The notes below the pieces were generated by a model, which was not told where the DNA came from, did no database searches, and saw nothing but the letters and a program-made list of their open reading frames with translations. DNA of 64,000 bases from Pseudomonas proteolytica (GTDB lineage: Bacteria > Pseudomonadota > Gammaproteobacteria > Pseudomonadales > Pseudomonadaceae): positions 46,390 to 110,389 of the forward strand of contig NZ_VFEV01000023.1 of NCBI RefSeq assembly GCF_007858275.1. The letters run 5' to 3'. Position numbers and translations under genes: made by a program. Positions 52,216 to 61,294 of the stretch are shown in pieces. How positions within the stretch are numbered: the stretch's first letter is position 1; every line of letters begins with the position of its first letter.

Positions 52216-52512
52216 TGAAGTATTGATCAGTATCCCGTGCAGTCCAGCCGCATCTGATCGTTTTTTAAACAGATTTGGAATACGTGCGCTTCGCTTGAGT
52301 TCTCATTGAGCGGCAATACATTGCGCGAACCTGTGTTTTATTTCTGACCCATATCGCTTGATTCGTTGGCGGGCTGTAAGTTTAGTGTATGGGTTGTTCA
52401 TATAGACGTTGCCCAACGACCGCCCAGTCGGGATAATCCCTCGCACCGGGTAAAACGTTCCGTCATCGGGGCATTCAACCCTCCCAATACTGACCTCTGC
52501 AGACCTCTTTCT

Positions 52513-53166
52513 ATGCACAAAGAACCCCGTAAGGTCCGTGAGTTTCGCCGCCGTGAGCAGGAAATTCTCGACACCGCGCTCAAATTGTTCCTCGAACAGG
52601 GTGAAGACAGCGTCACCGTCGAGATGATTGCGGATGCCGTGGGTATCGGCAAAGGCACGATCTACAAGCACTTCAAGTCCAAGGCCGAGATCTACTTGCG
52701 CCTGATGCTCGATTACGAGCGCGATTTGAACGAGCTGCTGCACTCGGCCGATGTCGACAAAGACAAGGAAGCGCTGTCCCGGGCTTACTTTGAGTTCCGC
52801 ATGCGTGACCCGCAGCGCTACCGCCTGTTCGACCGCCTCGAAGAAAAGGTGGTCAAGGGCCACCAAGTGCCGGAAATGGTCGAGGAGTTGCACAAGATCC
52901 GTGCTTCGAACTTCGAGCGCCTGACCCTGCTGATCAAGGGTCGGATCAGTGAAGGCAAGCTGGAAGATGTGCCGCCTTACTTCCACTACTGCGCCGCCTG
53001 GGCGTTGGTGCATGGTGCCGTGGCGCTGTACCACTCGCCATTCTGGAGCAACGTGCTGGAAGATCAGGAAGGCTTCTTCCAGTTCCTGATGGACATCGGC
53101 GTACGCATGGGCAACAAGCGCAAGCACAGCACCGACCTGCCGAACCCCGAGACGCCTGCCACATAA
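52513..53166 (+). CDS. TetR-family transcriptional regulator
   Basis: 217-aa repressor-type protein. The N-terminal helix-turn-helix is ILDTALKLFLEQGEDSVTVEMIADAVGIGKGTIYKHFKSKAEIY in sections (about 15-60). The ligand-binding domain follows, with FRMRDPQRYRLFDRLEEKV. The frame is open to 52366, but the ATG at 52513 gives HKEPRKVREFRRREQ, the usual N terminus. As I recall, the P. aeruginosa orthologue sits in the same place next to tatD. The ligand is unknown. It is divergent from the rgsA candidate. Confidence 0.88.
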   Translation: MHKEPRKVREFRRREQEILDTALKLFLEQGEDSVTVEMIADAVGIGKGTIYKHFKSKAEIYLRLMLDYERDLNELLHSADVDKDKEALSRAYFEFRMRDPQRYRLFDRLEEKVVKGHQVPEMVEELHKIRASNFERLTLLIKGRISEGKLEDVPPYFHYCAAWALVHGAVALYHSPFWSNVLEDQEGFFQFLMDIGVRMGNKRKHSTDLPNPETPAT

Positions 53167-53305
53167 GGCATTCATCCGGACAATGGCCGGTTGATTTACT
53201 GCCGTATGTAGTAACCCAGGAATATACTCAGGCAAGGACCTTGCTAAAATCTGATTTATGAGTCAGGTTTTAGCGCGCCCGAATTATCCGCTGCCGGAGT
53301 GATCC

Positions 53306-54274
53306 ATGATCGTTGATCGTCAAGGCAGGCGTTTTCGCAATTTGCGGATCAGCCTGACCTCAGCCTGCAATTACGCCTGTACCTACTGCGTGCCCAACGG
53401 CAAGCGGTTGGTGGCTGCGCAGGACGAGCTCTCGGCCGAGGCCATGGCCCGTGGGGTGGCCTACCTGATCGAGGCTGCGGGCATCGATCGTCTGCGCATC
53501 ACCGGCGGCGAGCCGCTGGTCAGCCCCAAGCTCGAAACCTTTATGCAGGCCGTCGGGCAGATGGGCTTGAGCGATATCAGCTTGACCACCAATGGCCAGT
53601 TACTAGCGCGCAAGTTGCCATTACTGGTCGATGCCGGTATTCGCCGTATCAATGTTTCCCTCGACACCCTCGATGCCGCTGCCTTTCGCGGGATCGCAAG
53701 GGGGGGCGACCTGGCCACGGTCCTCGATGGCATGGACCAGGCGCGTGCGGCGGGAATCAAGATCAAGGTCAATATGGTGCCGTTGCGCGGGCAGAACCTC
53801 GACCAGGTCATGCCCCTGCTGGAGTATTGCCTGGAGCGCGGCTATGAACTGCGTTTCATCGAGTTGATGCGCATGGGCCACCTTGCCAGTGACTCCAACG
53901 CGTTCCTGCAACAGTTCGTCAGCCTGCAGCAACTGTTGAGCCTGATTGGCGAACATCACGAATACCTGCAGGCTGACGCCCCGGTAGATGCCACGGCCGT
54001 GCGCTATGAAATTCCCGGTCAGGGCTTCTTCGGCGTGATCGCCAATGAAAGCGTGCCGTTTTGCCGTACCTGTTCGCGCCTGCGCCTCTCCTCGACCGGC
54101 TGGTTGCACGGCTGCCTGTCGTCGAGCAACCGCCACTATGTCGGCGACCTGTTGGACAAGCCGCGCCACCAGGCCCTGCCGGCGTTACAGCGCCTGCTGG
54201 TCAAGGCCTTGGGCGACAAGCAGGAAGTGGCGTTTTCCGGCGGGGCGACCGTGATGAAGATCATTGGCGGGTAG
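53306..54274 (+). CDS. moaA: Radical SAM GTP 3',8-cyclase (MoaA paralogue)
   Basis: First enzyme of molybdenum cofactor synthesis; 322 aa. It has the radical SAM cluster CNYACTYC (about 21-28), the SAM motif RITGGEPLV (near 71), and SLDTLD. The second cluster motif near the C terminus is CRTCSRLRLSSTGWLHGC (about 252-269), and the protein ends in GG, which is needed for GTP cyclisation. Pseudomonads often carry two moaA genes; no other moa gene is nearby, so this may be the stand-alone copy. It could serve the molybdenum hydroxylase at 30-33 kb. The ATG is preceded by GGAG. Confidence 0.92.
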   Translation: MIVDRQGRRFRNLRISLTSACNYACTYCVPNGKRLVAAQDELSAEAMARGVAYLIEAAGIDRLRITGGEPLVSPKLETFMQAVGQMGLSDISLTTNGQLLARKLPLLVDAGIRRINVSLDTLDAAAFRGIARGGDLATVLDGMDQARAAGIKIKVNMVPLRGQNLDQVMPLLEYCLERGYELRFIELMRMGHLASDSNAFLQQFVSLQQLLSLIGEHHEYLQADAPVDATAVRYEIPGQGFFGVIANESVPFCRTCSRLRLSSTGWLHGCLSSSNRHYVGDLLDKPRHQALPALQRLLVKALGDKQEVAFSGGATVMKIIGG

Positions 54275-54348
54275 CCAGGCAAGCTGGCGCAAAATCTGCA
54301 TCTGGTGCCCATTCGCCGGTTTTCCGTCACCGGCTCCTGGAGGATAGG

Positions 54349-54954
54349 ATGCGTAGTCTGGTTTTGTTGCTGGCGTCGTTCGCGCTGGGTGGCTGCATGA
54401 CAGTCAGCGATATGGCCGAAGGCACTCGCTATCAGATGAGCGATGCCGGTTTGCTGGATCACAGCGACACCCGTCGTTCCAACTCGGTTCGCATACAGCC
54501 CGATTCGTTTGTATTTATCGCCCAAGGCGCGTTCACGCCGCCGGGCAGCGCCTATCCGCGTCCCAATGTGGTGGCCGAGGAAGCGTTCAATGGCTTTATC
54601 GAATACTTTCCCATGGTCCGCCGCGCCCGCGCCCCGCAAGGGCTGGAGCAGGCCATGGCCGAAGCCCGTGAGGCAGGCGCCCATTACCTGTTGTATACGC
54701 GGTTCGCCAAGGCCGATGATCGCATCGGCAATGCAGATGAGTGGGCCGATCAGGAAGCCCTGGACCGACTGGGCGTCGACAGCGGGGTCATCCAGATCAT
54801 GTTGATCGAGACCAGCACCCAATATTTGATCGATACTGCACGGATTCGCAGTCGTGGCGGTTTACTGACGTTCCATGACAACAAACCCGAAGATCTGCTT
54901 GGCCCACCGCTGCGCCAGTACGCCCGCAGCCTGTTGGGCATGAGCGACCAGTAA
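54349..54954 (+). CDS. DUF4823 lipoprotein
   Basis: 201-aa lipoprotein of unknown function with signal MRSLVLLLASFALGGC (lipobox LGGC, C16). The mature part has FVFIAQGAFTPPGSAYPRPN and a middle region around HYLLYTRFAKADDRIGN. This matches the DUF4823 family found mainly in pseudomonads. GGAGGATAGG lies directly before the ATG. It is 16 bp upstream of the DUF1285 gene, likely one operon. Confidence 0.85.
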   Translation: MRSLVLLLASFALGGCMTVSDMAEGTRYQMSDAGLLDHSDTRRSNSVRIQPDSFVFIAQGAFTPPGSAYPRPNVVAEEAFNGFIEYFPMVRRARAPQGLEQAMAEAREAGAHYLLYTRFAKADDRIGNADEWADQEALDRLGVDSGVIQIMLIETSTQYLIDTARIRSRGGLLTFHDNKPEDLLGPPLRQYARSLLGMSDQ

Positions 54955-54970
54955 TTCAGAGGAGAACAGC

Positions 54971-55537
54971 ATGACGGATTCGGCCAAGGCCAATGATTTG
55001 TTGGCGCAGTTGCCCAAGGGCAAGGGACCGGCTCCGGTTCATCTGTGGAACCCGAATTTCTGTGGCGATATCGACATGCGCATCGCCCGTGATGGCACCT
55101 GGTATTACCTGGGCACGCCTATCGGGCGCAAACCGATGGTCAAGCTGTTCTCCAACATCATCCGTCGCGATGGCGATGATTACTTCTTGATCACGCCGGT
55201 GGAAAAGGTCGGGATCAAGGTGGATGACGCGCCCTTTGTGGCTGTGTCGCTGGAGGTCGAGGGCGATGGCGAGAACCAGCTCCTGCGGTTTACCTCCAAT
55301 GTCGAAGACCTGATCGAAGCCGGCCCGGCGCATCCGCTGCGGGTGGTGATTGATCCACACACCCAGGAGCCTTCGCCCTATGTGCTGGTGCGCAACAACC
55401 TTGAGGCGCTGGTCCACCGCAACGTGTTCTACCAGTTGGTGGAACTGGCAGTAACACGCCGGATCGACGGCGAGAGTTGGCTGGGCGTCTGGAGTGGGGG
55501 GGTGTTCTTCCCGATAGGCCTGGAGCCCAGGGACTGA
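54971..55537 (+). CDS. DUF1285 protein
   Basis: 188-aa cytoplasmic protein of the DUF1285 family, function unknown. It has HLWNPNFCGDIDMRIARDGTWYYLGTPIGRK in sections (about 24-54) and YFLITPVEKVGI, typical of the family. AGAGGAG precedes the ATG. Linkage to the DUF4823 lipoprotein and, further on, to etf genes is conserved with P. aeruginosa as I recall, although here about 5.7 kb of other genes intervene. Confidence 0.88.
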   Translation: MTDSAKANDLLAQLPKGKGPAPVHLWNPNFCGDIDMRIARDGTWYYLGTPIGRKPMVKLFSNIIRRDGDDYFLITPVEKVGIKVDDAPFVAVSLEVEGDGENQLLRFTSNVEDLIEAGPAHPLRVVIDPHTQEPSPYVLVRNNLEALVHRNVFYQLVELAVTRRIDGESWLGVWSGGVFFPIGLEPRD

Positions 55538-55538
55538 T

Positions 55539-55655
55539 ACCGGCAAGCCGGCTCCTGCATAGGTTTGGAATGTTTGTAGGAACTGGCTTGCCAGCGATGA
55601 CGGCCTGCCTAGCGCTCTATCATCACCAGGCACACCGCTATCGCCGGCAAGCCGT
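55539..55655. repeat. REP cluster, degenerate
   Basis: Three REP-like arms: CCGGCAAGCCGGCTCCTGC, GTAGGAACTGGCTTGCCAGC and ATCGCCGGCAAGCC. They fill the space between the convergent DUF1285 and small-protein genes. Confidence 0.75.
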
Positions 55656-55658
55656 CTA

Positions 55659-55916
55659 TTACGCGTCTTCGAGCTTGCGCGCCGCGTCCACGCCGGATGC
55701 TGTCAGTTTGATCGGCAGGTGCAATGCGTGTTCGCCGGCCTCGTTACAGGTCACATGGCCTTCCTTGATCAGCCCGCGGTCCTGAAGGATCGCCAGGGTA
55801 CTGGCCACAACTTTTTCGCCCCGGTAGTTATCCAGCACCTCCTTGCCCAAGCCATTCGGGTGCGCGTGCAGCAAGCGGGTGAGGACTTCTTTCTCAAGGT
55901 TTTTATCGACGTTCAT
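55659..55916 (-). CDS. Small conserved hypothetical protein, winged-helix-like
   Basis: 85-aa protein not assigned to a named family. Its pattern of helices (EKEVLTRLLHAHPNGLGKEVLDNY, VASTLAILQDRGLIKEGHV) resembles a small winged-helix fold, so a DNA-binding role is possible but unproven. Two short runs (EAGEHALHLPIKLTASG) follow. The ATG at 55916 has AGAGG 7-11 nt upstream; the longer frame to 55973 runs into the next gene. It is 53 bp after the secreted-protein gene on the same strand. Confidence 0.65.
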   Translation of the reverse strand: MNVDKNLEKEVLTRLLHAHPNGLGKEVLDNYRGEKVVASTLAILQDRGLIKEGHVTCNEAGEHALHLPIKLTASGVDAARKLEDA

Positions 55917-55969
55917 GCATACCTCTTCAGGGTCAGTGGTGGGGTAGTGTTCGTCTGTCGGCCAGTGGC

Positions 55970-56308
55970 TCAAGGCTGTTTTGGCGCGCCGGGCAGGTTG
56001 TCATCGTTGCCGCTTGGGGTGGCATTCTTGCCGGGGCCGATCTTGCCGTTCTCGACATCGGTGCCCAGGCCCTGGCGGTTGCCGTCATTGCCTCGGGTGC
56101 GTGGGTCGGCGCCGTCCTGGATGATGGCTCCGCCATTGGTATCGAGCCCGGTGCCCATGGAGTTCTCGGTTTCTTGGGTGGCGGGGTTGGGCGGGCTACC
56201 AATAGGGTCGGTCTTGCCGGTGGAAGGGTCGGTTGCCGCAACACTGGCCAGGGACACCGCAGACAGCAAGCCAGCGAAGGCGAGGGCAGTCACTTTGGAA
56301 GTATTCAT
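55970..56308 (-). CDS. Small secreted or periplasmic hypothetical protein
   Basis: 112-aa protein with a clear Sec signal (TALAFAGLLSAVSLASVAA, cleavage after SVA near residue 24). The mature part is rich in G, N, D, P and T, low in hydrophobic residues and probably disordered, with no cysteine. GGAGG lies 8-12 nt before the ATG. No family recognised. Its partner downstream is the small winged-helix-like protein. Confidence 0.7.
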   Translation of the reverse strand: MNTSKVTALAFAGLLSAVSLASVAATDPSTGKTDPIGSPPNPATQETENSMGTGLDTNGGAIIQDGADPRTRGNDGNRQGLGTDVENGKIGPGKNATPSGNDDNLPGAPKQP

Positions 56309-56393
56309 GGTGGAGCCTCCATAGGAATAAAGTCCTTACCTTAGGTTGGTCAGCCCACTCTTATTGTTGGTGCCTGGATCACGACGAACGGTG

Positions 56394-57602
56394 CTAGGTC
56401 ACCTGTAAGATTTTGTGTTTCGACACCCGGCGCCAAATCAGGCGCAGCACCGTGATCAGCCAGTTGAGCAAGGCGATGCCCAATACACTGGCGAGCAGGG
56501 TTGGCACGCCATGCTCGACAATCAGCTTGCCCGCCAGCAGCGGAAACCCGAACACCCCGATAAAGTACGACAGGCTGAACAGCAGCAAGGCTTGGGGCGT
56601 GCTGGCAGTTGGCGCTTCGTTGGCGGCCAGGCCGTTGATCACTGAATAGGTCAGGCCGTAACCCACTCCCAAGGTGATAGCCGCCAGCAAGTAGCTGAAG
56701 CTGTCATGCACGCCGAAGCTGAACATCAGGATCGACACCAGCATCAATCCGGATAACACACAGGCCGACCAGTACGCATCCCGCTTGACCACCACGCTGG
56801 CAATCAACAATCGACTGGTGATCGCCGCGCCCATGAAGCCCAGGAAAAACAGCGAGTAATCTAGCCCCTGACTTGCCGCGTAGCTGGTCTGGAAACTCGA
56901 CAGCCCGCCAAACACACAGCCGCCCAGGCCAACCATGATGATCGCGAATGCCGCCTTCGACCCCAGTACGCGCCGGGTGCTGACCCAGGAAATTTTCGAC
57001 ACGGTGCCAGTCCCCAGCAAGTTGGGTTGCTGCTTGAGATAGCTGCCCAGGCGCCAGAACATCAGCACGCCCACCAGGCTGGCGAGAGCTGCAATATAAA
57101 ATGCGCTTTCCAGAGGCAGGCCCATGGCGCTGGCCGCCCGCCCCAACAGGGGGCCCGAACCGATGCCGGTCATCATGCTTCCCGACAGCCAGGCGAAATA
57201 CTTGGCCCTGTGGCTGGGCGCCACCAGCATCGCCACGATGATCGGGCCCAGGGTGTAGAACACGCCCCAGCCCAGCCCGAGGGTCAGGCCAAACAACATC
57301 AGGCCCAGGCCAAAACCCGGCGTCAGGGCAAAGCCCAGGCAGGCCACCACCAGCAGGATCCCCAGGCAGGCAATTGAGCGCGCGGCACCCAGGGCATCGG
57401 CCAGGTGCCCGGATGCAATCACCGCGATAAACGTACTGAGCATCGCCATGGAAATCACGCTGCCGGCGTCGTGTTCATTGCCGCCTCTGGAATCGATCAG
57501 CAGCGACAACAAAAACGTCGAGCCATACGACAGTGACAGCAGGTAGCTGGCAAGGCAGAACAGGGCGAAGAGCGTTCCGCCAACTGGAGCAGAGGGGCGC
57601 AT
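56394..57602 (-). CDS. Major facilitator superfamily transporter
   Basis: 402-aa inner-membrane transporter with about 12 helices. The helix 2-3 loop has the MFS signature-like GHLADALGAARSIACLG (about 67-82). The central loop between helices 6 and 7 is KQQPNLLGTGTVSKISW. C-terminal helices include FSYLLAAITLGVGYGLTYSV. The substrate is unknown. I prefer the ATG at 57602 (AAGG upstream) to the TTG two codons before it. It stands alone. Confidence 0.85.
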   Translation of the reverse strand: MRPSAPVGGTLFALFCLASYLLSLSYGSTFLLSLLIDSRGGNEHDAGSVISMAMLSTFIAVIASGHLADALGAARSIACLGILLVVACLGFALTPGFGLGLMLFGLTLGLGWGVFYTLGPIIVAMLVAPSHRAKYFAWLSGSMMTGIGSGPLLGRAASAMGLPLESAFYIAALASLVGVLMFWRLGSYLKQQPNLLGTGTVSKISWVSTRRVLGSKAAFAIIMVGLGGCVFGGLSSFQTSYAASQGLDYSLFFLGFMGAAITSRLLIASVVVKRDAYWSACVLSGLMLVSILMFSFGVHDSFSYLLAAITLGVGYGLTYSVINGLAANEAPTASTPQALLLFSLSYFIGVFGFPLLAGKLIVEHGVPTLLASVLGIALLNWLITVLRLIWRRVSKHKILQVT

Positions 57603-57786
57603 GGGCAAGCCTTGGGGTTTGTTGGATTTATGGCGGACTTTTTACCACGGGCCACCCCGTGCTTTGTTCTGTGGTTACTGGCGTCAGCATTGCTGCGCAG
57701 CGGAGTAATCGCGTGCATAAATCCCTGCAAGCGGTCATCAAAGCGCCTTAGTATGTGTCCTTTCTTTTTTAGCCGCAGGCCTGTTC

Positions 57787-58266
57787 ATGACCATCGAGAT
57801 CCGTCCCGCCGTACCCAGCGATGCTGCGCAGATCCTGACCTTTATTACTGAACTGGCCGAGTACGAAAAAGCCCGCCACGAAGTGATCGCCAGCGTGGTG
57901 GATATCGAGCGCAGCCTGTTCAGCGAAGGTGCCACCGCCCATGGCCTGATCTGCCTGCGCGATGGCTTGCCGATTGGTTTTGCGGTGTTCTTCTTCAGCT
58001 ACTCCACTTGGCTTGGCAGCAACTGCCTGTATCTGGAAGACCTGTACATCAACCCGGAGCAGCGCGGTGGTGGGGCGGGCAAGAAGTTGCTGCGCCACTT
58101 GGCGAAGATCGCCTACGACAATGGCTGTGGGCGCTTTGAGTGGAGCGTGCTGGACTGGAACGAACCGGCCATTGCGTTCTACAAATCCATCGGCGCCCAA
58201 CCCCAGGAAGAGTGGGTGCGCTACCGCATGGAAGGCGATGCGTTGCGTGAGTTTGCCCAAGGCTGA
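57787..58266 (+). CDS. GNAT-family N-acetyltransferase
   Basis: 159-aa acetyltransferase resembling diamine/spermidine acetyltransferase. It has IRPAVPSDAAQILTFITELAEYEK at the start, LYLEDLYINPEQRGGGAGKKLL with the acetyl-CoA pyrophosphate loop RGGGAGK (about 96-102) and WSVLDWNEPAIAFYKSIGA. The acceptor is unknown, possibly a polyamine or amino acid. The upstream gap is 184 bp. Confidence 0.88.
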   Translation: MTIEIRPAVPSDAAQILTFITELAEYEKARHEVIASVVDIERSLFSEGATAHGLICLRDGLPIGFAVFFFSYSTWLGSNCLYLEDLYINPEQRGGGAGKKLLRHLAKIAYDNGCGRFEWSVLDWNEPAIAFYKSIGAQPQEEWVRYRMEGDALREFAQG

Positions 58267-58338
58267 GATCGGCCCTGTTATGAGGCCCGGCATTTGCCAT
58301 AATGGCCGCCGCTTTCGCATTTCCAGATAGGCTCCGAC

Positions 58339-59142
58339 ATGCAGGAAAACCCACCGACGCCCGCCAAAGACTCCGCGCCCACGGGCACCCAGACCCTGTT
58401 GCGCGGCCTGGGCGTGGTGCAGGCGGTGGCATCCGGGGCGCGGGATCTCAAGGAGATTGCCCGGCGCATCGGCACCACTCGCAGCACCACGCATCGCCTG
58501 GCCAGTTGCCTGGTGGACGAACGCTACCTGCGGGTAGTGCCGCAAGTCGGCTACCTGCTGGGCCCCAAGCTGATCGAGTTGGGCTTCCAGGCCCGGGAAG
58601 AACTGCCGCTGGTGACGCTGGCGATGCCTTATCTGGATGAGCTGTCGGCGCTGACCGGCGACACCATCCACCTGGCGATCCGTGAATACGACGATGTGCT
58701 GTACCTGCACAAGAATCCTGGGCGCAACGGCCCGGAAATGCGCTCGCGGGTCGGCCACCGCATGCCCCTGGCACGTACCGGGATCGGCAAGGCCTTGTTG
58801 CTCGATGATTCGCAAGAGGAATGGCAGCGCCTGTATCAGGCCAGCTTGCCGGTAGGCGGGAAAAACCTGCACTGGCCGCAGCACCCGGAACAATCCTGGG
58901 AGCAATTCGAGCAACGCATGCGCGAATATGTCGCGGGCGGCTATGCGTTCGACCTGGAAGACAACGAGCCGTCGATCCGCTGTGTGGCCGCGCCCGTGCG
59001 CGATGCCAGCCGGCGGATTGTCGCCGGCATCAGCATCGCCAGTACGGTGCCCTACATGCCGCTGGAAAAAATGGCCGAGCTGATTCCTGTGGTCAAACAG
59101 GTTGCAGCACGGCTGTCAGCGGAGTTGGGGGCGAAGGCCTGA
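58339..59142 (+). CDS. IclR-family transcriptional regulator
   Basis: 267-aa regulator. The N-terminal winged helix has LLRGLGVVQAVASGARDLKEIARRIGTTRSTTHRLASCL in sections (about 20-60). The effector domain shows LRVVPQVGYLLGPKLIELG, then GHRMPLARTGIGKALL (about 148) and GISIASTVPYMPLEKM. Target genes are not evident: the neighbouring alcohol dehydrogenase gene is convergent, and the GNAT gene is upstream on the same strand. Confidence 0.88.
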   Translation: MQENPPTPAKDSAPTGTQTLLRGLGVVQAVASGARDLKEIARRIGTTRSTTHRLASCLVDERYLRVVPQVGYLLGPKLIELGFQAREELPLVTLAMPYLDELSALTGDTIHLAIREYDDVLYLHKNPGRNGPEMRSRVGHRMPLARTGIGKALLLDDSQEEWQRLYQASLPVGGKNLHWPQHPEQSWEQFEQRMREYVAGGYAFDLEDNEPSIRCVAAPVRDASRRIVAGISIASTVPYMPLEKMAELIPVVKQVAARLSAELGAKA

Positions 59143-60195
59143 TCAAGCCTTCAGGGTGGTCATGTCGATCACGAAGCGGTACTTCACGTCGCCAGCAATC
59201 ATGCGTGTATAGGCTTCGTTGATCTGGCGGATATCGAGCATTTCGATGTCGCAGGTAATGCCATGCTCGGCGCAGAAATCCAGGACTTCCTGGGTTTCGG
59301 CAATACCGCCGATTAGTGAGCCGGCCAGCACTTTACGGCCCAGCACCAGCTTGGCGGCGTTGACCGGAGGGTCTACCGGCTCGATCAAACCCACCAGGAT
59401 ATGCACGCCGTCAAAGCGCAGGGTATCGAGGTAGGGGTTGAGGTCGTGCTGCACCGGAATGGTGTCCAGCAGGAAATCGAAATGCCCGGCGGCGGCTTTC
59501 ATCTGCTCGGCATCGGTGGACACGATCACGTGATCGGCGCCCTGGCGCCGGCCTTCTTCTGCCTTGCTCGCGGAGCGGGTGAACAGCGTCACTTCAGCGC
59601 CCATGGCCTTGGCGAACTTGATGCCCATATGGCCCAGGCCGCCCATGCCCAGAATCCCGACCTTGTCGCCGGCCTTGACGCCATAGTGCTTGAGCGGCGA
59701 GTAGGTAGTGATGCCTGCGCAGAGGATCGGCGCAGCGCTGGCCAGGTCGAGCTTGGCCGGAATCTTCACCACGAAGTGCTCGCTGACCACGATGCTATCG
59801 GAGTAGCCGCCCATGGTGTTGCTGCCGTCCACGCGATCCGGGGTGGCATAGGTCATGGTCGGGCCTTCGAGGCAGTATTGCTCCAGGTCCGATTTGCAGG
59901 CTTCGCAGTGGCGGCACGAGTCCACCATGCAGCCCACGCCGACCAGGTCGCCGACTTTATGCGCGCTGACGCTGGCGCCGACGGCCGTGACCTTGCCGAC
60001 AATCTCATGGCCCGGCATCAGCGGGTAGACGGCGATGCCCCATTCGTTGCGAGCCTGGTGGATGTCGGAGTGGCAGACGCCGCAGTACAGAATCTCGATT
60101 GCCACGTCATCGGCCCGCGGGCTGCGGCGCTCGAAAGACATGGGGGCGAGGGGAGTGGTGGCCGACTGGGCGGCGTAACCGATGGCGGTGTACAT
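59143..60195 (-). CDS. Zinc-dependent NAD(P) alcohol dehydrogenase (YahK/AdhC type)
   Basis: 350-aa medium-chain dehydrogenase/reductase interconverting alcohols and aldehydes, probably NADPH-linked. The catalytic zinc site is CGVCHSDIH (about 38) and GHEIVGKV (about 63). The structural zinc site is CRHCEACKSDLEQYC (about 94-108). The cofactor Rossmann motif is GILGMGGLGHMGIKFAKAMG (about 177). The ATG at 60195 has GAGG upstream, and the extended frame is non-coding. It is divergent from an AraC-family regulator, which likely controls it. Confidence 0.9.
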   Translation of the reverse strand: MYTAIGYAAQSATTPLAPMSFERRSPRADDVAIEILYCGVCHSDIHQARNEWGIAVYPLMPGHEIVGKVTAVGASVSAHKVGDLVGVGCMVDSCRHCEACKSDLEQYCLEGPTMTYATPDRVDGSNTMGGYSDSIVVSEHFVVKIPAKLDLASAAPILCAGITTYSPLKHYGVKAGDKVGILGMGGLGHMGIKFAKAMGAEVTLFTRSASKAEEGRRQGADHVIVSTDAEQMKAAAGHFDFLLDTIPVQHDLNPYLDTLRFDGVHILVGLIEPVDPPVNAAKLVLGRKVLAGSLIGGIAETQEVLDFCAEHGITCDIEMLDIRQINEAYTRMIAGDVKYRFVIDMTTLKA

Positions 60196-60376
60196 GGTGA
60201 AAACCTCGCAAAAGCTTGGACGGGAAAGGTGGCGAATTCTGCGCGTGGACCCGGTGGGCGAACATGGCAAATGCTCCGAGTCTCATGCCTATTCGTCCGG
60301 GAGTGCCCCTGGATTGGATTTATTGGCCGCCAGACCTGCGATGATGTTCTCATCCCTTTTTCGCGAAGTTTTTGCC

Positions 60377-61270
60377 ATGTTGTTGACTCGCCATCTTGAT
60401 GCCAACGCCACGCTGGTTTCCTTGATTGAGGGGCTGACGCCCCGCGATGGTTTTTCCCCGACTCACCTGGCGGGTGTGAAGGTGTTGCGCGCCAGTTGCG
60501 ACGTAGCACGCGGCCCGCAGATCTACGAACCGAGCCTGATGTTCGTGGCTCAGGGCAGCAAGGTCGCCTACCTGGGCCCCAGGACGCTGGAGTACGGCGC
60601 CGGGCACTACCTGATCCAGGCAATGCCGGTGCCGTTCGAGTGCGAGACGTTTGCCATGGCCGCCGATGCCCCGCTGTACGGGGTGACTGTGGGTATTGAT
60701 CGGGTGGTGTTGGGCGAGTTGGTGATGGCTATGGGCATGCAGGCTGGCCCACCGCCGACGGCCCAGACCTTGGAGTCGATGAGCTCGGTGGTACTGGATG
60801 ACGCGATGCGCGGTTGCGTCGAGCGCCTGTTGCAGTGCCTGCACGATCCATTGGAGGCCCGGATCATGGGGCCGGCGCGGGTGCGGGAATTATTGTTCAC
60901 CGCACTGCGTGGGCCCCAGGCCGATGTGCTGCGCGCCCTGGTGGAGCAGCAGGGGCAGTTCTCGCGGATTGCCACGTCCTTGAACCATCTGCATGCCCAT
61001 TACGCCGAACCCCTGAACATCGAGACCCTGGCCGGTTATGCGCATATGAGTGCGTCGACGTTCCATGAGCACTTCAAGCGTTGCACCTTGTTGTCGCCGG
61101 TGCAGTACCTCAAGCGTCTGCGTCTGCTCAAGGCCCAACAGCTGTTGCTGGTGGAAGGCATGGGCGTGGCGCAGGCGGCGCATAACGTGGGGTATCAGAG
61201 TACGTCGCAGTTCAGTCGGGAATATAAACGCTATTTCGAGCGTAACCCGGGTGAAGAGCGCGCCGCATAA
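60377..61270 (+). CDS. AraC-family regulator, likely of the adjacent alcohol dehydrogenase
   Basis: 297-aa regulator with an AraC_N-type sensor domain (about 15-170; LRASCDVARGPQIYEPSLMFVAQGSK and PVPFECETFAMAADAPLYG in sections). The C-terminal HTH pair is IETLAGYAHMSASTFHEHFKRCT and AAHNVGYQSTSQFSREYKRYF. The ATG at 60377 gives the standard LLTRHLDANATL start; the frame is open earlier. This family often regulates divergent aldehyde/alcohol dehydrogenase or oxidoreductase genes. The shared 180-bp region to the dehydrogenase start holds the promoters. Confidence 0.85.
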   Translation: MLLTRHLDANATLVSLIEGLTPRDGFSPTHLAGVKVLRASCDVARGPQIYEPSLMFVAQGSKVAYLGPRTLEYGAGHYLIQAMPVPFECETFAMAADAPLYGVTVGIDRVVLGELVMAMGMQAGPPPTAQTLESMSSVVLDDAMRGCVERLLQCLHDPLEARIMGPARVRELLFTALRGPQADVLRALVEQQGQFSRIATSLNHLHAHYAEPLNIETLAGYAHMSASTFHEHFKRCTLLSPVQYLKRLRLLKAQQLLLVEGMGVAQAAHNVGYQSTSQFSREYKRYFERNPGEERAA

Positions 61271-61294
61271 ATCCTGGAGATACCTCTATCTAAA

